Of a stretch of 14,468 bases of DNA, positions 1 through 7,736 are shown in pieces (positions within the stretch are counted from its first letter, which is position 1; every line of letters starts with the position of its first letter). The translations under genes and the position numbers were made by a program. The stretch covers positions 1 through 14,468 of the forward strand of contig CAMLGG010000131.1 of NCBI GenBank assembly GCA_946479475.1. The letters are read 5' to 3'. Under the pieces are notes generated by a model. That model saw only the letters and a list, made by a program, of their open reading frames with translations. It did no database searches and was not told where the DNA came from. Source of the DNA: an uncultured Ideonella sp. GTDB taxonomy: Bacteria; Pseudomonadota; Gammaproteobacteria; Burkholderiales; Burkholderiaceae.

Positions 1-524
1 TGGCCGGCAACGACATCGGCTGGGCGATCCGCAAGCGCCGCTACCAGGAAAAGCCGAACATGCGCTACAGCAAGACGGCCGACCTGCTGTGCGAGATGGG
101 CCGCTTCGGCCAGAAGACCGGCGCCGGCTGGTACGACTACCAGGCGGGCAAGCGCGATGCGATCCCCTCGCCCGTGGTCGAGAAGATGATCGTCGACCAC
201 CGTGCCGCGATGGGCATCACGGCGCGCAGGATCAGCGACGAGGAGATCGTCCACCGCCTCGTGTTCGCGCTGGTCAACGAGGGCGCGCGGCTGCTGGAGG
301 AGGGCATCGCCCTGCGCGCCTCCGACATTGACATGGTCTACCTCACCGGCTACGGCTTCCCCCTGCACCGCGGCGGCCCGATGTGCTACGCCGACACCTA
401 CGGCCTGTACAACGTGATGCAGGCGATGAAGCGCTTCGCCCAGAACCCGAACGACGACGCCTCGTTCTGGGAGCCCGCGCCGCTCATCCGGACGCTGGTG
501 GCCGAGGGCAAGAGCTTCAGCTGA
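1..524 (+). CDS. 3-hydroxyacyl-CoA dehydrogenase (FadB/FadJ-like), C-terminal part
   Basis: The reading frame is open from base 3 to the TGA at 522-524 and starts outside the window; 173 residues are visible. It begins with AGNDIGWAIRKRR and continues through FGQKTGAGWYDY, a hallmark of the first C-terminal 3HCDH domain in FadB/FadJ-type multifunctional proteins. A second 3HCDH-like domain follows, with the helix EEIVHRLVFALVNEGARLLE and the stretch GYGFPLHRGGPMCYAD. The family oxidises 3-hydroxyacyl-CoA to 3-ketoacyl-CoA with NAD+ in beta-oxidation, and many members also carry an N-terminal enoyl-CoA hydratase domain. That part would lie upstream and cannot be seen, so I do not know whether the protein is bifunctional. 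Only 7 bases separate it from the next gene, which suggests one operon. The thiolase for the following reaction step is two genes downstream. Family assignment is firm; chain-length preference is unknown. Confidence 0.93.
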   Translation, partial: AGNDIGWAIRKRRYQEKPNMRYSKTADLLCEMGRFGQKTGAGWYDYQAGKRDAIPSPVVEKMIVDHRAAMGITARRISDEEIVHRLVFALVNEGARLLEEGIALRASDIDMVYLTGYGFPLHRGGPMCYADTYGLYNVMQAMKRFAQNPNDDASFWEPAPLIRTLVAEGKSFS

Positions 525-531
525 ACGATCG

Positions 532-2016
532 ATGATCAAGCGCCTGCTGCTCGCGCTGCTGGCCCTGGCGGTGCTGCTCGCCGCCATCGTGGCGGTGAAC
601 ACGCTGCGCCAGGGTTCGCGCCAGCTCGACGTCGCGCCCGCGCCGCCGCTGGCGGTGGACGAGGCAGGCGTCGCTGCGCGGCTGTCGGAGGCCATCCGGG
701 CGCGAACCGTGTCGAGCCTGGAGGACCCCGAGGCGAACGCCGACCAGTTCCGCCAGCTGCACGCGCTGCTGCAGGAGCGCTATCCGAAGCTGCACGCGGT
801 CGCCCAGCGCGAGCTGGTCGGCGGGCTGAGCCTGCTCTACACCTGGAAGGGCAGCGACCCTTCGTTGCGGCCCATCCTGCTGATGGCCCACCAGGACGTG
901 GTCCCCATCGCTCCCGGCACCGAGGGCGACTGGACCGAGGCGCCCTTCGCCGGCACGGTGAAGGATGGCTTCGTCTGGGGCCGCGGCGCCTGGGACGACA
1001 AGGGCAACCTCATCGCCGAGCTGGAGGCGATGGAGATGCTGGCCGCCAGCGGGTTCCAGCCGAAGCGCACCATCCACCTGGCCTTCGGTGCCGACGAGGA
1101 GGTGAGCGGGGAGCGGGGCGCGAAACAGATCGCGGCCCTGCTGAAGTCGCGCGGCGAGCAGCTCGAGTTCGTGATCGACGAAGGCCTGCTGATCACCGAA
1201 GGCATCATGCCGGGGCTGTCGAAGCCGGCGGCCTTGATCGGCATTGCCGAGAAGGGCTTCCTGTCGGTGGTGATGAAGGTGCCGGCGACGCCCGGCCATT
1301 CGTCGATGCCGCCGCCCAAGGGCGAGAGTGCCATCGCGATGATGAGCGCGGCGCTCAAGGGCCTGGAGGACCACCAGCTGCCCGGCGGCATCCGCGGCGT
1401 GGCGCGCGAGATGTTCGAGACCATCGCGCCGGAGATGAGCGGCTTCGGCCGCGTCGCGCTGTCCAACCTGTGGCTCTTCGGGCCGGTGGTGCAGAAGCAG
1501 CTGGAGGCCAAGGCCAGCACCAACGCCATGCTGCGCACCACGACCGCGCTCACCATCGTCAATGCGGGCAACAAGGACAACGTGCTGCCCGGGCGGGCCG
1601 AGGCGACGGTCAACTTCCGCCTGCTGCCGGGCGACAGCGCCTCGGCGGTGATGGGGCATGTGCACGACGTGGCCACGGCCGCAGCGCCCGGCGGGCATTT
1701 CGAGCTCTCCGCGCTGCCGGGCGCCAGCGAAGCCTCGCCGGTCTCGCCCACGCAATCGCCTTCGTACCAGCTCATCAACCGGACGGTGCGCGAGGTCTTC
1801 CCCGGCACGCTCGTCGCACCGGGCCTCATGATCGGCGCCACCGACTCGCGCCACTTCACCGGCATCAGCGAACACGTCTACCGCTTTTCGCCGGTGCGCG
1901 CGAAGCCCGAGGACCTGCCGCGCTTCCACGGCACCAACGAACGCATCTCGGCCGCCAACCTGGCCGAGCTGATCCGCTTCTACCATCGCCTGGTCAGCCA
2001 AGCTGCCGGCGCCTGA
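532..2016 (+). CDS. M20-family metallo-hydrolase, PM20D1 / Gly-Xaa carboxypeptidase type
   Basis: A 494-residue protein. Residues about 5-22 form one hydrophobic segment after MIKR, which reads as a signal anchor or signal peptide and supports the start at 532, so the enzyme probably acts outside the cytoplasm or at the membrane. M20 metal-site motifs are all present: H120 and D122 in MAHQD, D155 in GRGAWDDKG, the catalytic and metal-binding pair E189-E190 in GADEEVSG, D216/E217 in VIDEG, and H441 in ATDSRHF. H256 in PGHSS is the usual dimerisation-domain histidine. Stretches such as [12 protein letters not shown] and the C-terminal DSRHF...YRF region read much like animal PM20D1, which makes and hydrolyses N-fatty-acyl amino acids, and like yeast carboxypeptidase S. 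Substrate is inferred: an N-acyl amino acid or a C-terminal dipeptide. It sits between the hydroxyacyl-CoA dehydrogenase and thiolase genes, which favours a lipid-type substrate. The ribosome site upstream is weak. Confidence 0.9.
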   Translation: MIKRLLLALLALAVLLAAIVAVNTLRQGSRQLDVAPAPPLAVDEAGVAARLSEAIRARTVSSLEDPEANADQFRQLHALLQERYPKLHAVAQRELVGGLSLLYTWKGSDPSLRPILLMAHQDVVPIAPGTEGDWTEAPFAGTVKDGFVWGRGAWDDKGNLIAELEAMEMLAASGFQPKRTIHLAFGADEEVSGERGAKQIAALLKSRGEQLEFVIDEGLLITEGIMPGLSKPAALIGIAEKGFLSVVMKVPATPGHSSMPPPKGESAIAMMSAALKGLEDHQLPGGIRGVAREMFETIAPEMSGFGRVALSNLWLFGPVVQKQLEAKASTNAMLRTTTALTIVNAGNKDNVLPGRAEATVNFRLLPGDSASAVMGHVHDVATAAAPGGHFELSALPGASEASPVSPTQSPSYQLINRTVREVFPGTLVAPGLMIGATDSRHFTGISEHVYRFSPVRAKPEDLPRFHGTNERISAANLAELIRFYHRLVSQAAGA

Positions 2017-2044
2017 ACTTCATCCATTCCCACAGGAGCCCGCC

Positions 2045-3220
2045 ATGAGCCGAGCCGTCATCGTTTCCACCGCGCGCACCCCGCTGGCCAAGAGCTGGAA
2101 GGGCGCCTTCAACATGACGCACGGCGCCACGCTGGGCGGCCACGTGGTCAAGGCGGCCGTCGAGCGCGCCGGCATTGAGCCGGGCGCCGTCGAGGACGTG
2201 CTGATGGGCTGCGCCAACCCCGAGGGCGCGACCGGCTGGAACATCGCCCGCCAGATCGCCCTGCGCGCGGGCCTGCCGATCTCGGTGGCCGGCCTCACCG
2301 TCAACCGCTTCTGCTCCAGCGGCCTGCAGACCATCGCGATGGCGGCGCAGCGCATCATCTCCGGCGAGGGCGATGTGTACGTGGCCGGTGGTGTCGAGAG
2401 CATCTCGTGCGTGCAGCAGGAGATGAACACCCACATGTTCCAGGACTCCTGGCTGATGGAGCACAAGCCCGAGATCTACTGGCCCATGCTGCAGACCGCC
2501 GAGCAGGTCGCCAGGCGCTACGAGATTCCCAAGGAGCGCATGGACCGCTTCGGCGCCGAGAGCCAGCAGAAGGCCTGCGCGGCGCAGGCGGCCGGCAAGT
2601 TCGCCGACGAGATCGTGCCGATCACGGTGACGGCCGGCGTGGCGGACAAGGTGATGGGCCTTCGCAGCAAGGAGGTCACGGTCAGCGTGGACGAGGGCCT
2701 GCGCGAAGGCACGACCTACGAATCCATCAAGGACATCCGCACGGCGGTGCCGGGCGGCGTGGTCACGGCCGGCAACGCCAGCCAGTACAGCGACGGCGCC
2801 GGTGCCTGCGCGGTGGTCAGCGAGGCGTATGCGGAGCGCAAGGGCCTGAAGCCGCTGGGCCGCTTCCTCGGCTTCGCGGTGGCCGGCTGCGAGCCGGACG
2901 AGATGGGCATCGGACCGGTCTTCGCCGTGCCCAAGCTGCTGCAGCGCCTGGGCCTGAAGGCCGACGACATCGACCTGTGGGAGCTGAACGAAGCCTTCGC
3001 GGTGCAGGTGCTGTATTGCGCCGACCGCATCGGCATCCCGATGGACCGCCTGAACGTCAACGGCGGCGCCATCGCGGTGGGCCACCCCTACGGCATGTCG
3101 GGCCAGCGCCTGACCGGCCACGCGCTGATCGAAGGCAAGCGCCGCGGCGCGAAGCGGGTGTGCATCACGATGTGCATCGGCGGCGGCATGGGCGCCGCGG
3201 GCATCTTCGAAGTCCTTTGA
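2045..3220 (+). CDS. Acetyl-CoA C-acyltransferase (thiolase)
   Basis: The 391-residue length is normal for bacterial thiolases. All three catalytic elements are visible: the nucleophile C90 in [10 protein letters not shown]347 in the GHPYG motif (after [14 protein letters not shown]), and the proton-shuttling C377 in [11 protein letters not shown]. The enzyme cleaves 3-ketoacyl-CoA with CoA to give acetyl-CoA and a shortened acyl-CoA, or catalyses the reverse condensation. With a 3-hydroxyacyl-CoA dehydrogenase upstream and an acyl-CoA dehydrogenase downstream, the degradative FadA-like role is more likely than a PhaA-type biosynthetic role, but sequence reading alone cannot settle this. The ATG at 2045 follows an AGGAG ribosome site at 2034-2038. 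The stop is 2 bases before the next start codon, so translation of the two genes is probably coupled. Confidence 0.95.
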   Translation: MSRAVIVSTARTPLAKSWKGAFNMTHGATLGGHVVKAAVERAGIEPGAVEDVLMGCANPEGATGWNIARQIALRAGLPISVAGLTVNRFCSSGLQTIAMAAQRIISGEGDVYVAGGVESISCVQQEMNTHMFQDSWLMEHKPEIYWPMLQTAEQVARRYEIPKERMDRFGAESQQKACAAQAAGKFADEIVPITVTAGVADKVMGLRSKEVTVSVDEGLREGTTYESIKDIRTAVPGGVVTAGNASQYSDGAGACAVVSEAYAERKGLKPLGRFLGFAVAGCEPDEMGIGPVFAVPKLLQRLGLKADDIDLWELNEAFAVQVLYCADRIGIPMDRLNVNGGAIAVGHPYGMSGQRLTGHALIEGKRRGAKRVCITMCIGGGMGAAGIFEVL

Positions 3221-3222
3221 CC

Positions 3223-4056
3223 ATGCGCCTGACCTTCGCCGCCTTGCTCTTCGGCCTGGCCGCCACGGGCGTGCCGGGGGCCACCGATGCCACGCGCGCG
3301 GTGGTCAAGGCCATCGAGGCCAAGGACTGCGCTGCTGCGGTGAAGGAGCTCAACGCCGCCATGGCCACCGCCGCGCCCGATGCCTGGCTGCTGGGCGGCG
3401 CGATGTTCGAGCAGGGCCTGTGCCTGAAGCCGAGCGTCGAGAAGGCGGCGCGCCTGTACCAGCGCGCGGCCGAGGCGGGGCGCGGCGATGCTCGTTCGCG
3501 GCTCGCAGCGCTGTACGCCTTGCCGGCTGCGGGGCCCGACAAGGGCGCGGCGCTGTGGTGGGCGCAGCAGGCGTCCTTGCCGATGCCGGCTGCGTGTTCG
3601 GCTCCTGCCGAGGCGCGTGACGACCCGGACCGGTTCGCGAAGACGCTCGCGGCCTGGCCCGCTTCGCAGCTCGATGCCTGCGTCTACGTGGCCGGCGTGC
3701 TGGCCTCGCTCGACGCCGAGTTCGCGCTCAAGCCGGACGAGTCGCCCAAGGACGCGGTGGCCGTGGACTTCCAGCCCGCCGCCGGCAAGGTGGTGGTCGG
3801 CTTCGGGCAACTGGGCCAGCAGGGCAACGACCGCAATCCGGTCTTCACCGGCGGCAGCGGCCTGACGTTGCGCTCCTACTCCGCCGAGCTCTCGCCGGAC
3901 CAGCTGCGCGCCATGCAGGGCGAGGCCGGCCGCCGCGAGCTCGCCGGCCTGGTGGACGAGGTGGCGCAGGCGGCGTTGGCGCGCTTTCCCAAGCCGGGCA
4001 GCGTCGACGCCGCGTGGCGCATCCGCCTGCGCGCCGAAGGGCCGCGGCTGCAGTGA
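3223..4056 (+). CDS. Secreted Sel1-repeat-like protein of unknown function
   Basis: A 277-residue protein starting with the ATG at 3223, two bases after the thiolase stop. The N-terminus MRLTFAALLFGLAATGVPGA is a clear Sec-type signal peptide, probably cleaved near residues 20-23, so a periplasmic location is likely. Residues about 55-99 read as one or two Sel1/TPR-like helical repeats, with the signature LKPSVEKAARLYQRAAEAG followed by SRLAALYA. Such repeats usually mediate protein contacts. Four cysteines occur, including C36 and C67 in the repeat region, and could form disulphides. The C-terminal portion from about residue 150 (FQPAAGKVVVGFGQLGQQGN onwards) matches no family I recognise. 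The open frame continues far upstream in the thiolase region, but that part is a shadow and the signal peptide fixes the true start. Its job in a beta-oxidation operon is unknown. Confidence 0.8.
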   Translation: MRLTFAALLFGLAATGVPGATDATRAVVKAIEAKDCAAAVKELNAAMATAAPDAWLLGGAMFEQGLCLKPSVEKAARLYQRAAEAGRGDARSRLAALYALPAAGPDKGAALWWAQQASLPMPAACSAPAEARDDPDRFAKTLAAWPASQLDACVYVAGVLASLDAEFALKPDESPKDAVAVDFQPAAGKVVVGFGQLGQQGNDRNPVFTGGSGLTLRSYSAELSPDQLRAMQGEAGRRELAGLVDEVAQAALARFPKPGSVDAAWRIRLRAEGPRLQ

Positions 4057-4095
4057 GACCCGCACGGCTTGGTCAGACCTGGGCGAGGTGATGCC

Positions 4096-4539
4096 ATGAC
4101 AGCTTCCGGATTCGATCCCGAACTCTTCCTGCAGCTGGGACGCGAAGTCCTCGCCGAACAGGCCTTCAGCCGCCTGCTGGGCGCCGAGCTGACGAAGCTC
4201 AGTCCCGGCAAGGCCGAGCTGCAGCTGGCGCTGAAGGACGAGCTCAAGCAGCAGCATGGCTTCGCCCACGGAGGCGTCCTGAGCTACCTGGCCGACAACG
4301 CGCTCACGTACGCCGGCGGCACCGCGATGCGCGTGCCGGTGGTGACCTCCGAGTTCAAGATCAACTACCTCCGGCCGGCGACGGGCGAGCACCTGGTCGC
4401 CAGGGCCGAGGCGGTCTCCGTCGGCAAGACGCAGAGCGTCTGTCGCTGCGAAGTCTTTGCCGTGCTAGGCCACGAGGAGACGCTTTGCGCGATCGCGCAG
4501 GGCACCATCGCCAAGATCGGCGAAGCCCCTCCGGCCTGA
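4096..4539 (+). CDS. PaaI-family hotdog-fold acyl-CoA thioesterase (first of three)
   Basis: A 147-residue single hotdog domain. The active-site helix region reads FAHGGVLSYLADNALTYAGG, with the H58-G59-G60 motif and D67 placed as in PaaI-type thioesterases. The later strands (EFKINYLRPATGEHLVARAE) are also typical. The family hydrolyses acyl- or aryl-CoA thioesters to the free acid and CoA, usually as cytoplasmic tetramers. I chose the ATG at 4096, preceded by GAGGTG at 4084-4089, over an in-frame TTG at 4069 that has no ribosome site and would add nine atypical residues. It lies 39 bases after the Sel1-like gene and 3 bases before a second thioesterase gene. In a fatty-acid operon it probably recycles CoA from accumulating intermediates. 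The exact substrate cannot be read from the sequence. Confidence 0.9.
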   Translation: MTASGFDPELFLQLGREVLAEQAFSRLLGAELTKLSPGKAELQLALKDELKQQHGFAHGGVLSYLADNALTYAGGTAMRVPVVTSEFKINYLRPATGEHLVARAEAVSVGKTQSVCRCEVFAVLGHEETLCAIAQGTIAKIGEAPPA

Positions 4540-4542
4540 AGC

Positions 4543-4965
4543 ATGCAAGTCGATCTCGAGACCCTGCGCCGCTTCTTCGCCTCGGCGCCCTTCATGGTGG
4601 AGCTCGGCGTCGAGCCGGTGGCCGTGGAGGCGGGCGCGGTGCGGACGGAGCTGGCGGTGGCCACGCGCCACCTGCAGCACACCGGCCAGGTCCACGCCGG
4701 CGTGATGGCCTCGCTGGCCGACCACAGCATGGGCGCGGCGGCGCAGACGGTGGCGCCCGAGGGCTTCGTCATCCTGACCGCCGAGCTGAAGACCAGCCTG
4801 CTGCGGGCCGGCCGCGGCGAGCGCCTCGAATGCGAGGCTCGCGTGATCAAGGCGGGCCGCATGCTGAGCTTCACCGAGGCGGAGGTCCACGCGGTCGAGG
4901 GCGGCAAGAGGACGCTGGTGATGAAGGCCTCGGCCACCATGGCCGTGACCGCGATGAACCGATAG
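4543..4965 (+). CDS. PaaI-family hotdog-fold thioesterase (second of three)
   Basis: A 140-residue hotdog protein that begins only 3 bases after the previous thioesterase stop. The key region reads GQVHAGVMASLADHSMGAAA, with H51-A-G in place of the commoner H-G-G and D60 at the catalytic aspartate position. The strand LTAELKTSLLRAGRGERLEC follows. It is clearly the same fold as its neighbour, yet the two share little beyond the family signature, so they are not a recent tandem duplicate. A heteromeric complex of the two is possible but untested. Likely role: hydrolysis of an acyl-CoA linked to the flanking pathway. The stop is followed 10 bases later by the acyl-CoA dehydrogenase start. Confidence 0.9.
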   Translation: MQVDLETLRRFFASAPFMVELGVEPVAVEAGAVRTELAVATRHLQHTGQVHAGVMASLADHSMGAAAQTVAPEGFVILTAELKTSLLRAGRGERLECEARVIKAGRMLSFTEAEVHAVEGGKRTLVMKASATMAVTAMNR

Positions 4966-4975
4966 GACGACCCCG

Positions 4976-6793
4976 ATGCTCCGAGCCACCATCGACTTCC
5001 TGCTCCAGGACTGGCTGCATGCCGAGGCGCTGACCGAGCGGCCCCGCTTCGCCGACCACTCTCGCGAGACCTTCGCCTCGGTGCTCGACACCTGCGAGCG
5101 CATCGCCCGCGAGAAGTACGCGCCCTTCAATCGCCTCGTCGACACCGAGGAGCCCCGCTTCGATGGCGACAAGGTCATCCTGCCGCAGGCCACGCACGAC
5201 GCCTGGAAGGCCTACGGAGAGTCCGGCATGCTCAGCGCGGCGCAGGACTACGAGATCGGCGGCATGCAGCTGCCCTACACGGTGGAGGCGGCCGCCAACG
5301 CCTTTTTCGCCAAGGCTTCGGTCAGCATCGGCGGCGGCTTGCTCACCGTGGGCAACGCCAACCTGCTGATGGCCCACGGCACCGAGGCGCAGAAGCGTGT
5401 CTTCGCCCTCAACGAGTTCCGCGGGCGCTGGTCCGGCACCATGTGCCTGTCGGAGCCGCAGGCCGGCTCCAGCCTGTCGGACGTGGCCACCCGCGCGCTG
5501 CCCGATGGCGACGCTTTCGAGTCCGACCCGCTCGGCCCCCGCTACCGCCTGCACGGCCACAAGATGTGGATCTCGGCCGGCGAACACGAGCTGACCGAGA
5601 ACATCATCCACCTCGTCCTGGCGAAGATCCCCGGGCCCGACGGGAAGCTGGTGCCGGGCACCAAGGGCATCTCGCTGTTCGTCGTGCCCAAGAAGCTGGT
5701 CGACGCCGAAGGGCGGCTGACCGGCGAGCGCAACGACGTCGCGCTGGCCGGGCTGAACCACAAGTGCGGCTGGCGCGGCACGACCAACACGCTGCTCAAT
5801 TTCGGCGAAGGCCGCTTCACTCCGGGCGGCCTGGCGGGCGCCGTCGGCTACCTCGTCGGCAAGCCGGGCGAGGGCCTGCGCTGCATGTTCCACATGATGA
5901 ACGAGGCGCGCATCGGTGTCGGCATGGCGGCCACGATGCTGGGCTATGCCGGCTACGAAGCTTCGCTCGCCTATGCACGGCAACGGCCGCAGGGCCGGGC
6001 GATCACCGCAGAAGGAAAACAGGCGGCGGCGCCCCAGGTGCCGATCATCGAGCACGCCGACGTGAAGCGCATGCTGCTCGCGCAGAAGGCGTACTCCGAA
6101 GGCGCACTGGCACTGGCCCTGTACTGCGCCCGTCTGGTCGACGAGCAGCACACGGGCACGCCCGAGTCGTCCGCCGAGGCCGCGCTGCTGCTGGAGGTGC
6201 TGACCCCCATCGCCAAGAGCTTCCCCAGCCAGTGGTGCCTGGAGGCCAACAGCCTGGCGATCCAGGTCCACGGCGGCTACGGCTACACCCGCGACTTCCC
6301 GGTCGAGCAGTACTGGCGCGACAACCGCCTCAACATGATCCACGAGGGCACCCACGGCATCCAGGCGCTGGACCTGCTGGGCCGCAAGGTCGTGATGCAG
6401 GGCGGCGCGGGCCTGAAGCTGCTGGCCACGCGCATCAACGGGACGATCGAGCGGGCGGGCCATGCCGAAGGCCTGTCCGAATTGGCCACGCAGCTCGGCG
6501 CGTCCGTGCAGCGCCTTGGCGCCGCGACCAAGTCGGCCTGGGCGACCGGCGTGCCGGAAGAGGCGCTGGCCAACGCCACCCCATACTTGCAGGCCTTCGG
6601 CCACGTGGTCATCGCGTGGATGTGGCTCGACGTTGCACTGGCCGCGCAATCGGCCGACAGCGCGCGACGCCACGGCGCGCAGGCCGCATGCCGCTACTTC
6701 TTCGCCTACGAGCTGCCGCTGGTCGAGAGCTGGCTGAAGGTCGTGAGCGCCCGCGAGGCCGTCTGCAAGGACATGCAGGACGCCTGGTTCTGA
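4976..6793 (+). CDS. Acyl-CoA dehydrogenase, long ~600-residue type with extra C-terminal domain
   Basis: A 605-residue flavoenzyme of the FadE/DmdC-like subclass. The order is an N-terminal helical extension (about 1-75), the helical and beta-barrel core with MCLSEPQAGSSLSDV at 156-170 and GHKMWISAGEHE, the C-terminal helical domain with GGYGYTRDF at 433-441, and the probable catalytic base E457 in IHEGTHGIQALDL. From about residue 480 an additional helical domain ends the protein, as is usual for this subclass. It introduces the alpha-beta double bond in acyl-CoA using FAD and passes electrons to ETF. Chain length is unknown; similar 600-residue enzymes act on medium to long acyl-CoAs or on methylthiopropanoyl-CoA. 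The ATG at 4976 follows AGGACGA at 4964-4970. This is the last gene before a 146-bp gap, so it may end a transcription unit. Confidence 0.94.
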   Translation: MLRATIDFLLQDWLHAEALTERPRFADHSRETFASVLDTCERIAREKYAPFNRLVDTEEPRFDGDKVILPQATHDAWKAYGESGMLSAAQDYEIGGMQLPYTVEAAANAFFAKASVSIGGGLLTVGNANLLMAHGTEAQKRVFALNEFRGRWSGTMCLSEPQAGSSLSDVATRALPDGDAFESDPLGPRYRLHGHKMWISAGEHELTENIIHLVLAKIPGPDGKLVPGTKGISLFVVPKKLVDAEGRLTGERNDVALAGLNHKCGWRGTTNTLLNFGEGRFTPGGLAGAVGYLVGKPGEGLRCMFHMMNEARIGVGMAATMLGYAGYEASLAYARQRPQGRAITAEGKQAAAPQVPIIEHADVKRMLLAQKAYSEGALALALYCARLVDEQHTGTPESSAEAALLLEVLTPIAKSFPSQWCLEANSLAIQVHGGYGYTRDFPVEQYWRDNRLNMIHEGTHGIQALDLLGRKVVMQGGAGLKLLATRINGTIERAGHAEGLSELATQLGASVQRLGAATKSAWATGVPEEALANATPYLQAFGHVVIAWMWLDVALAAQSADSARRHGAQAACRYFFAYELPLVESWLKVVSAREAVCKDMQDAWF

Positions 6794-6799
6794 AATGAG

Positions 6800-6866
6800 G
6801 CCCCCACGCTCCCTTCCGGTCGCTGCCCCCCGCGGGGGCGCTTGCAGCGGCCCGGCAAAGCCGGAT
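6800..6866. repeat. GC-rich double-hairpin intergenic block, resembling a dispersed Burkholderiales repeat
   Basis: The gap between the acyl-CoA dehydrogenase and the SDR gene (6794-6939) holds two close perfect hairpins. The first is at 6825-6839, GCCCCC and GGGGGC around a CGC loop. The second is at 6852-6864, CCGGC and GCCGG around an AAA loop. The wording CCCCCACGCTC...CGGTCGCTGCCCCC followed by GGCCCGGCAAAGCCGG resembles blocks I have seen repeatedly between genes in Comamonadaceae-type genomes; that is memory, not a search result. No T-tract follows, so it is not a classical intrinsic terminator, though the hairpins could still mark or protect a transcript end. The remaining sequence up to the next ribosome site shows no clear promoter. 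Confidence 0.55.
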
Positions 6867-6939
6867 CCGCGCAAGACCTTGATAGGGGCGGCGCTACGCG
6901 CGCCCGCTCCAGACGTACTGCAACCATGAGGTCCTTTTC

Positions 6940-7731
6940 ATGAGCACCCCCATCCAGCAACTCTTCAGCATCGAAGGCCAGACGGCCCTCGTCACCGGCG
7001 GCTCGCGCGGCCTGGGCCTGCAGATCGCCGAGTCGCTCGGCGAGGCGGGCGCGAAGATCCTGCTCAGCTCGCGCAAGGCGGCCGACCTGGAGGAGGCGGC
7101 GGCGCACCTGCAATCCAAGGGCATAGACACCCGCTGGATTGCGGCCGATGCGAGCCAGCCCGAGGAGGCGCGGCGCGTCGTCGCAGAGACGATGGAGCGG
7201 ATGGGCCGCATCGACATCCTCGTCAACAACGCCGGTGCCACCTGGGGCGCACCGGCCGAGGACCACCCGCTGGAGGCCTGGGACAAGGTGATGAACCTGA
7301 ACATCCGCAGCCTCTTCGTCTTCAGCCAGGCGGCGGCCAAGGCCAGCATGATCCCGCGCCGGCACGGCCGCATCATCAACGTCGCCTCCATCGCCGGCCT
7401 GGGCGGCAACCCGCCGGGCATGCAGACCATCGCCTACAACACCAGCAAGGCCGCGGTGATCAACTTCACCCGCACCCTGGCCGGCGAGTGGGGCCGTTAC
7501 GGCATCAACGTGAACGCCATCGCGCCGGGCTTCTTCCCGAGCCGGATGACCAAGGGCCTGCTCGAGAAGCTCGGTGCCGAGAAGATGGCCGCGCATGCGC
7601 CGCTGAACCGGCTGGGCGATGACGACGACCTGAAGGGCGTGGCACTGCTGTTCGCGTCGGCGGCGGGCAAGCACATCACCGGGCAGACGCTGGCGGTGGA
7701 CGGTGGCGTCTCCGCCCTCACCGGAGGCTGA
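6940..7731 (+). CDS. SDR-family NAD(P)-dependent oxidoreductase
   Basis: A 263-residue classical short-chain dehydrogenase. The cofactor motif T19-G-G-S-R-G-L-G26 lies near the N-terminus, NNAGAT follows near residue 90, and the catalytic set is S150 (NVASIAG), Y166 and K170 (YNTSKAAV). The end, HITGQTLAVDGGVSALTGG, is the standard C-terminus for FabG- and gluconate-dehydrogenase-like members. The arginine in the glycine motif hints at NADPH preference, but this is only a hint. Substrate is not evident; within this cluster a 3-hydroxyacyl/3-ketoacyl or related alcohol is plausible. The ATG at 6940 follows GAGG at 6928-6931. As the first gene after the 146-bp gap it may have its own promoter, although I cannot point to one. 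The thioesterase start lies 6 bases after its stop. Confidence 0.92.
   Translation: MSTPIQQLFSIEGQTALVTGGSRGLGLQIAESLGEAGAKILLSSRKAADLEEAAAHLQSKGIDTRWIAADASQPEEARRVVAETMERMGRIDILVNNAGATWGAPAEDHPLEAWDKVMNLNIRSLFVFSQAAAKASMIPRRHGRIINVASIAGLGGNPPGMQTIAYNTSKAAVINFTRTLAGEWGRYGINVNAIAPGFFPSRMTKGLLEKLGAEKMAAHAPLNRLGDDDDLKGVALLFASAAGKHITGQTLAVDGGVSALTGG
7723..7727 (+). promoter_or_regulatory. Ribosome binding site GGAGG for a TTG-start gene
   Basis: GGAGG lies inside the last codons of the SDR gene and ends 9 bases before the TTG at 7737. No ATG or GTG in the thioesterase frame is available at a proper distance, so this site decides the start of the thioesterase gene and suggests coupled translation with the SDR. 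Confidence 0.65.
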
Positions 7732-7736
7732 TCGAT

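Noticed and set aside
2407..4056. A possible fusion protein reading from within thiolase into the Sel1-like protein
   Set aside because: The first part is an out-of-frame reading of thiolase; the Sel1-like protein has its own ATG and signal peptide at 3223.
4096..4965. Recent tandem duplication of the two adjacent thioesterase genes
   Set aside because: The proteins agree only at family-signature residues and no direct nucleotide repeat is apparent.
4871..6874. A 667-codon open frame on the minus strand opposite the acyl-CoA dehydrogenase gene
   Set aside because: Its translation is rich in Arg, Ala, Gly and His with no domain signature, as expected for the complement of a high-GC gene. The plus strand holds an unmistakable acyl-CoA dehydrogenase.
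6879..6907. TTGATA at 6879-6884 as a -35 box for the SDR gene
   Set aside because: Nothing like a -10 hexamer occurs at 16-18 bases downstream; the region is GC-rich.
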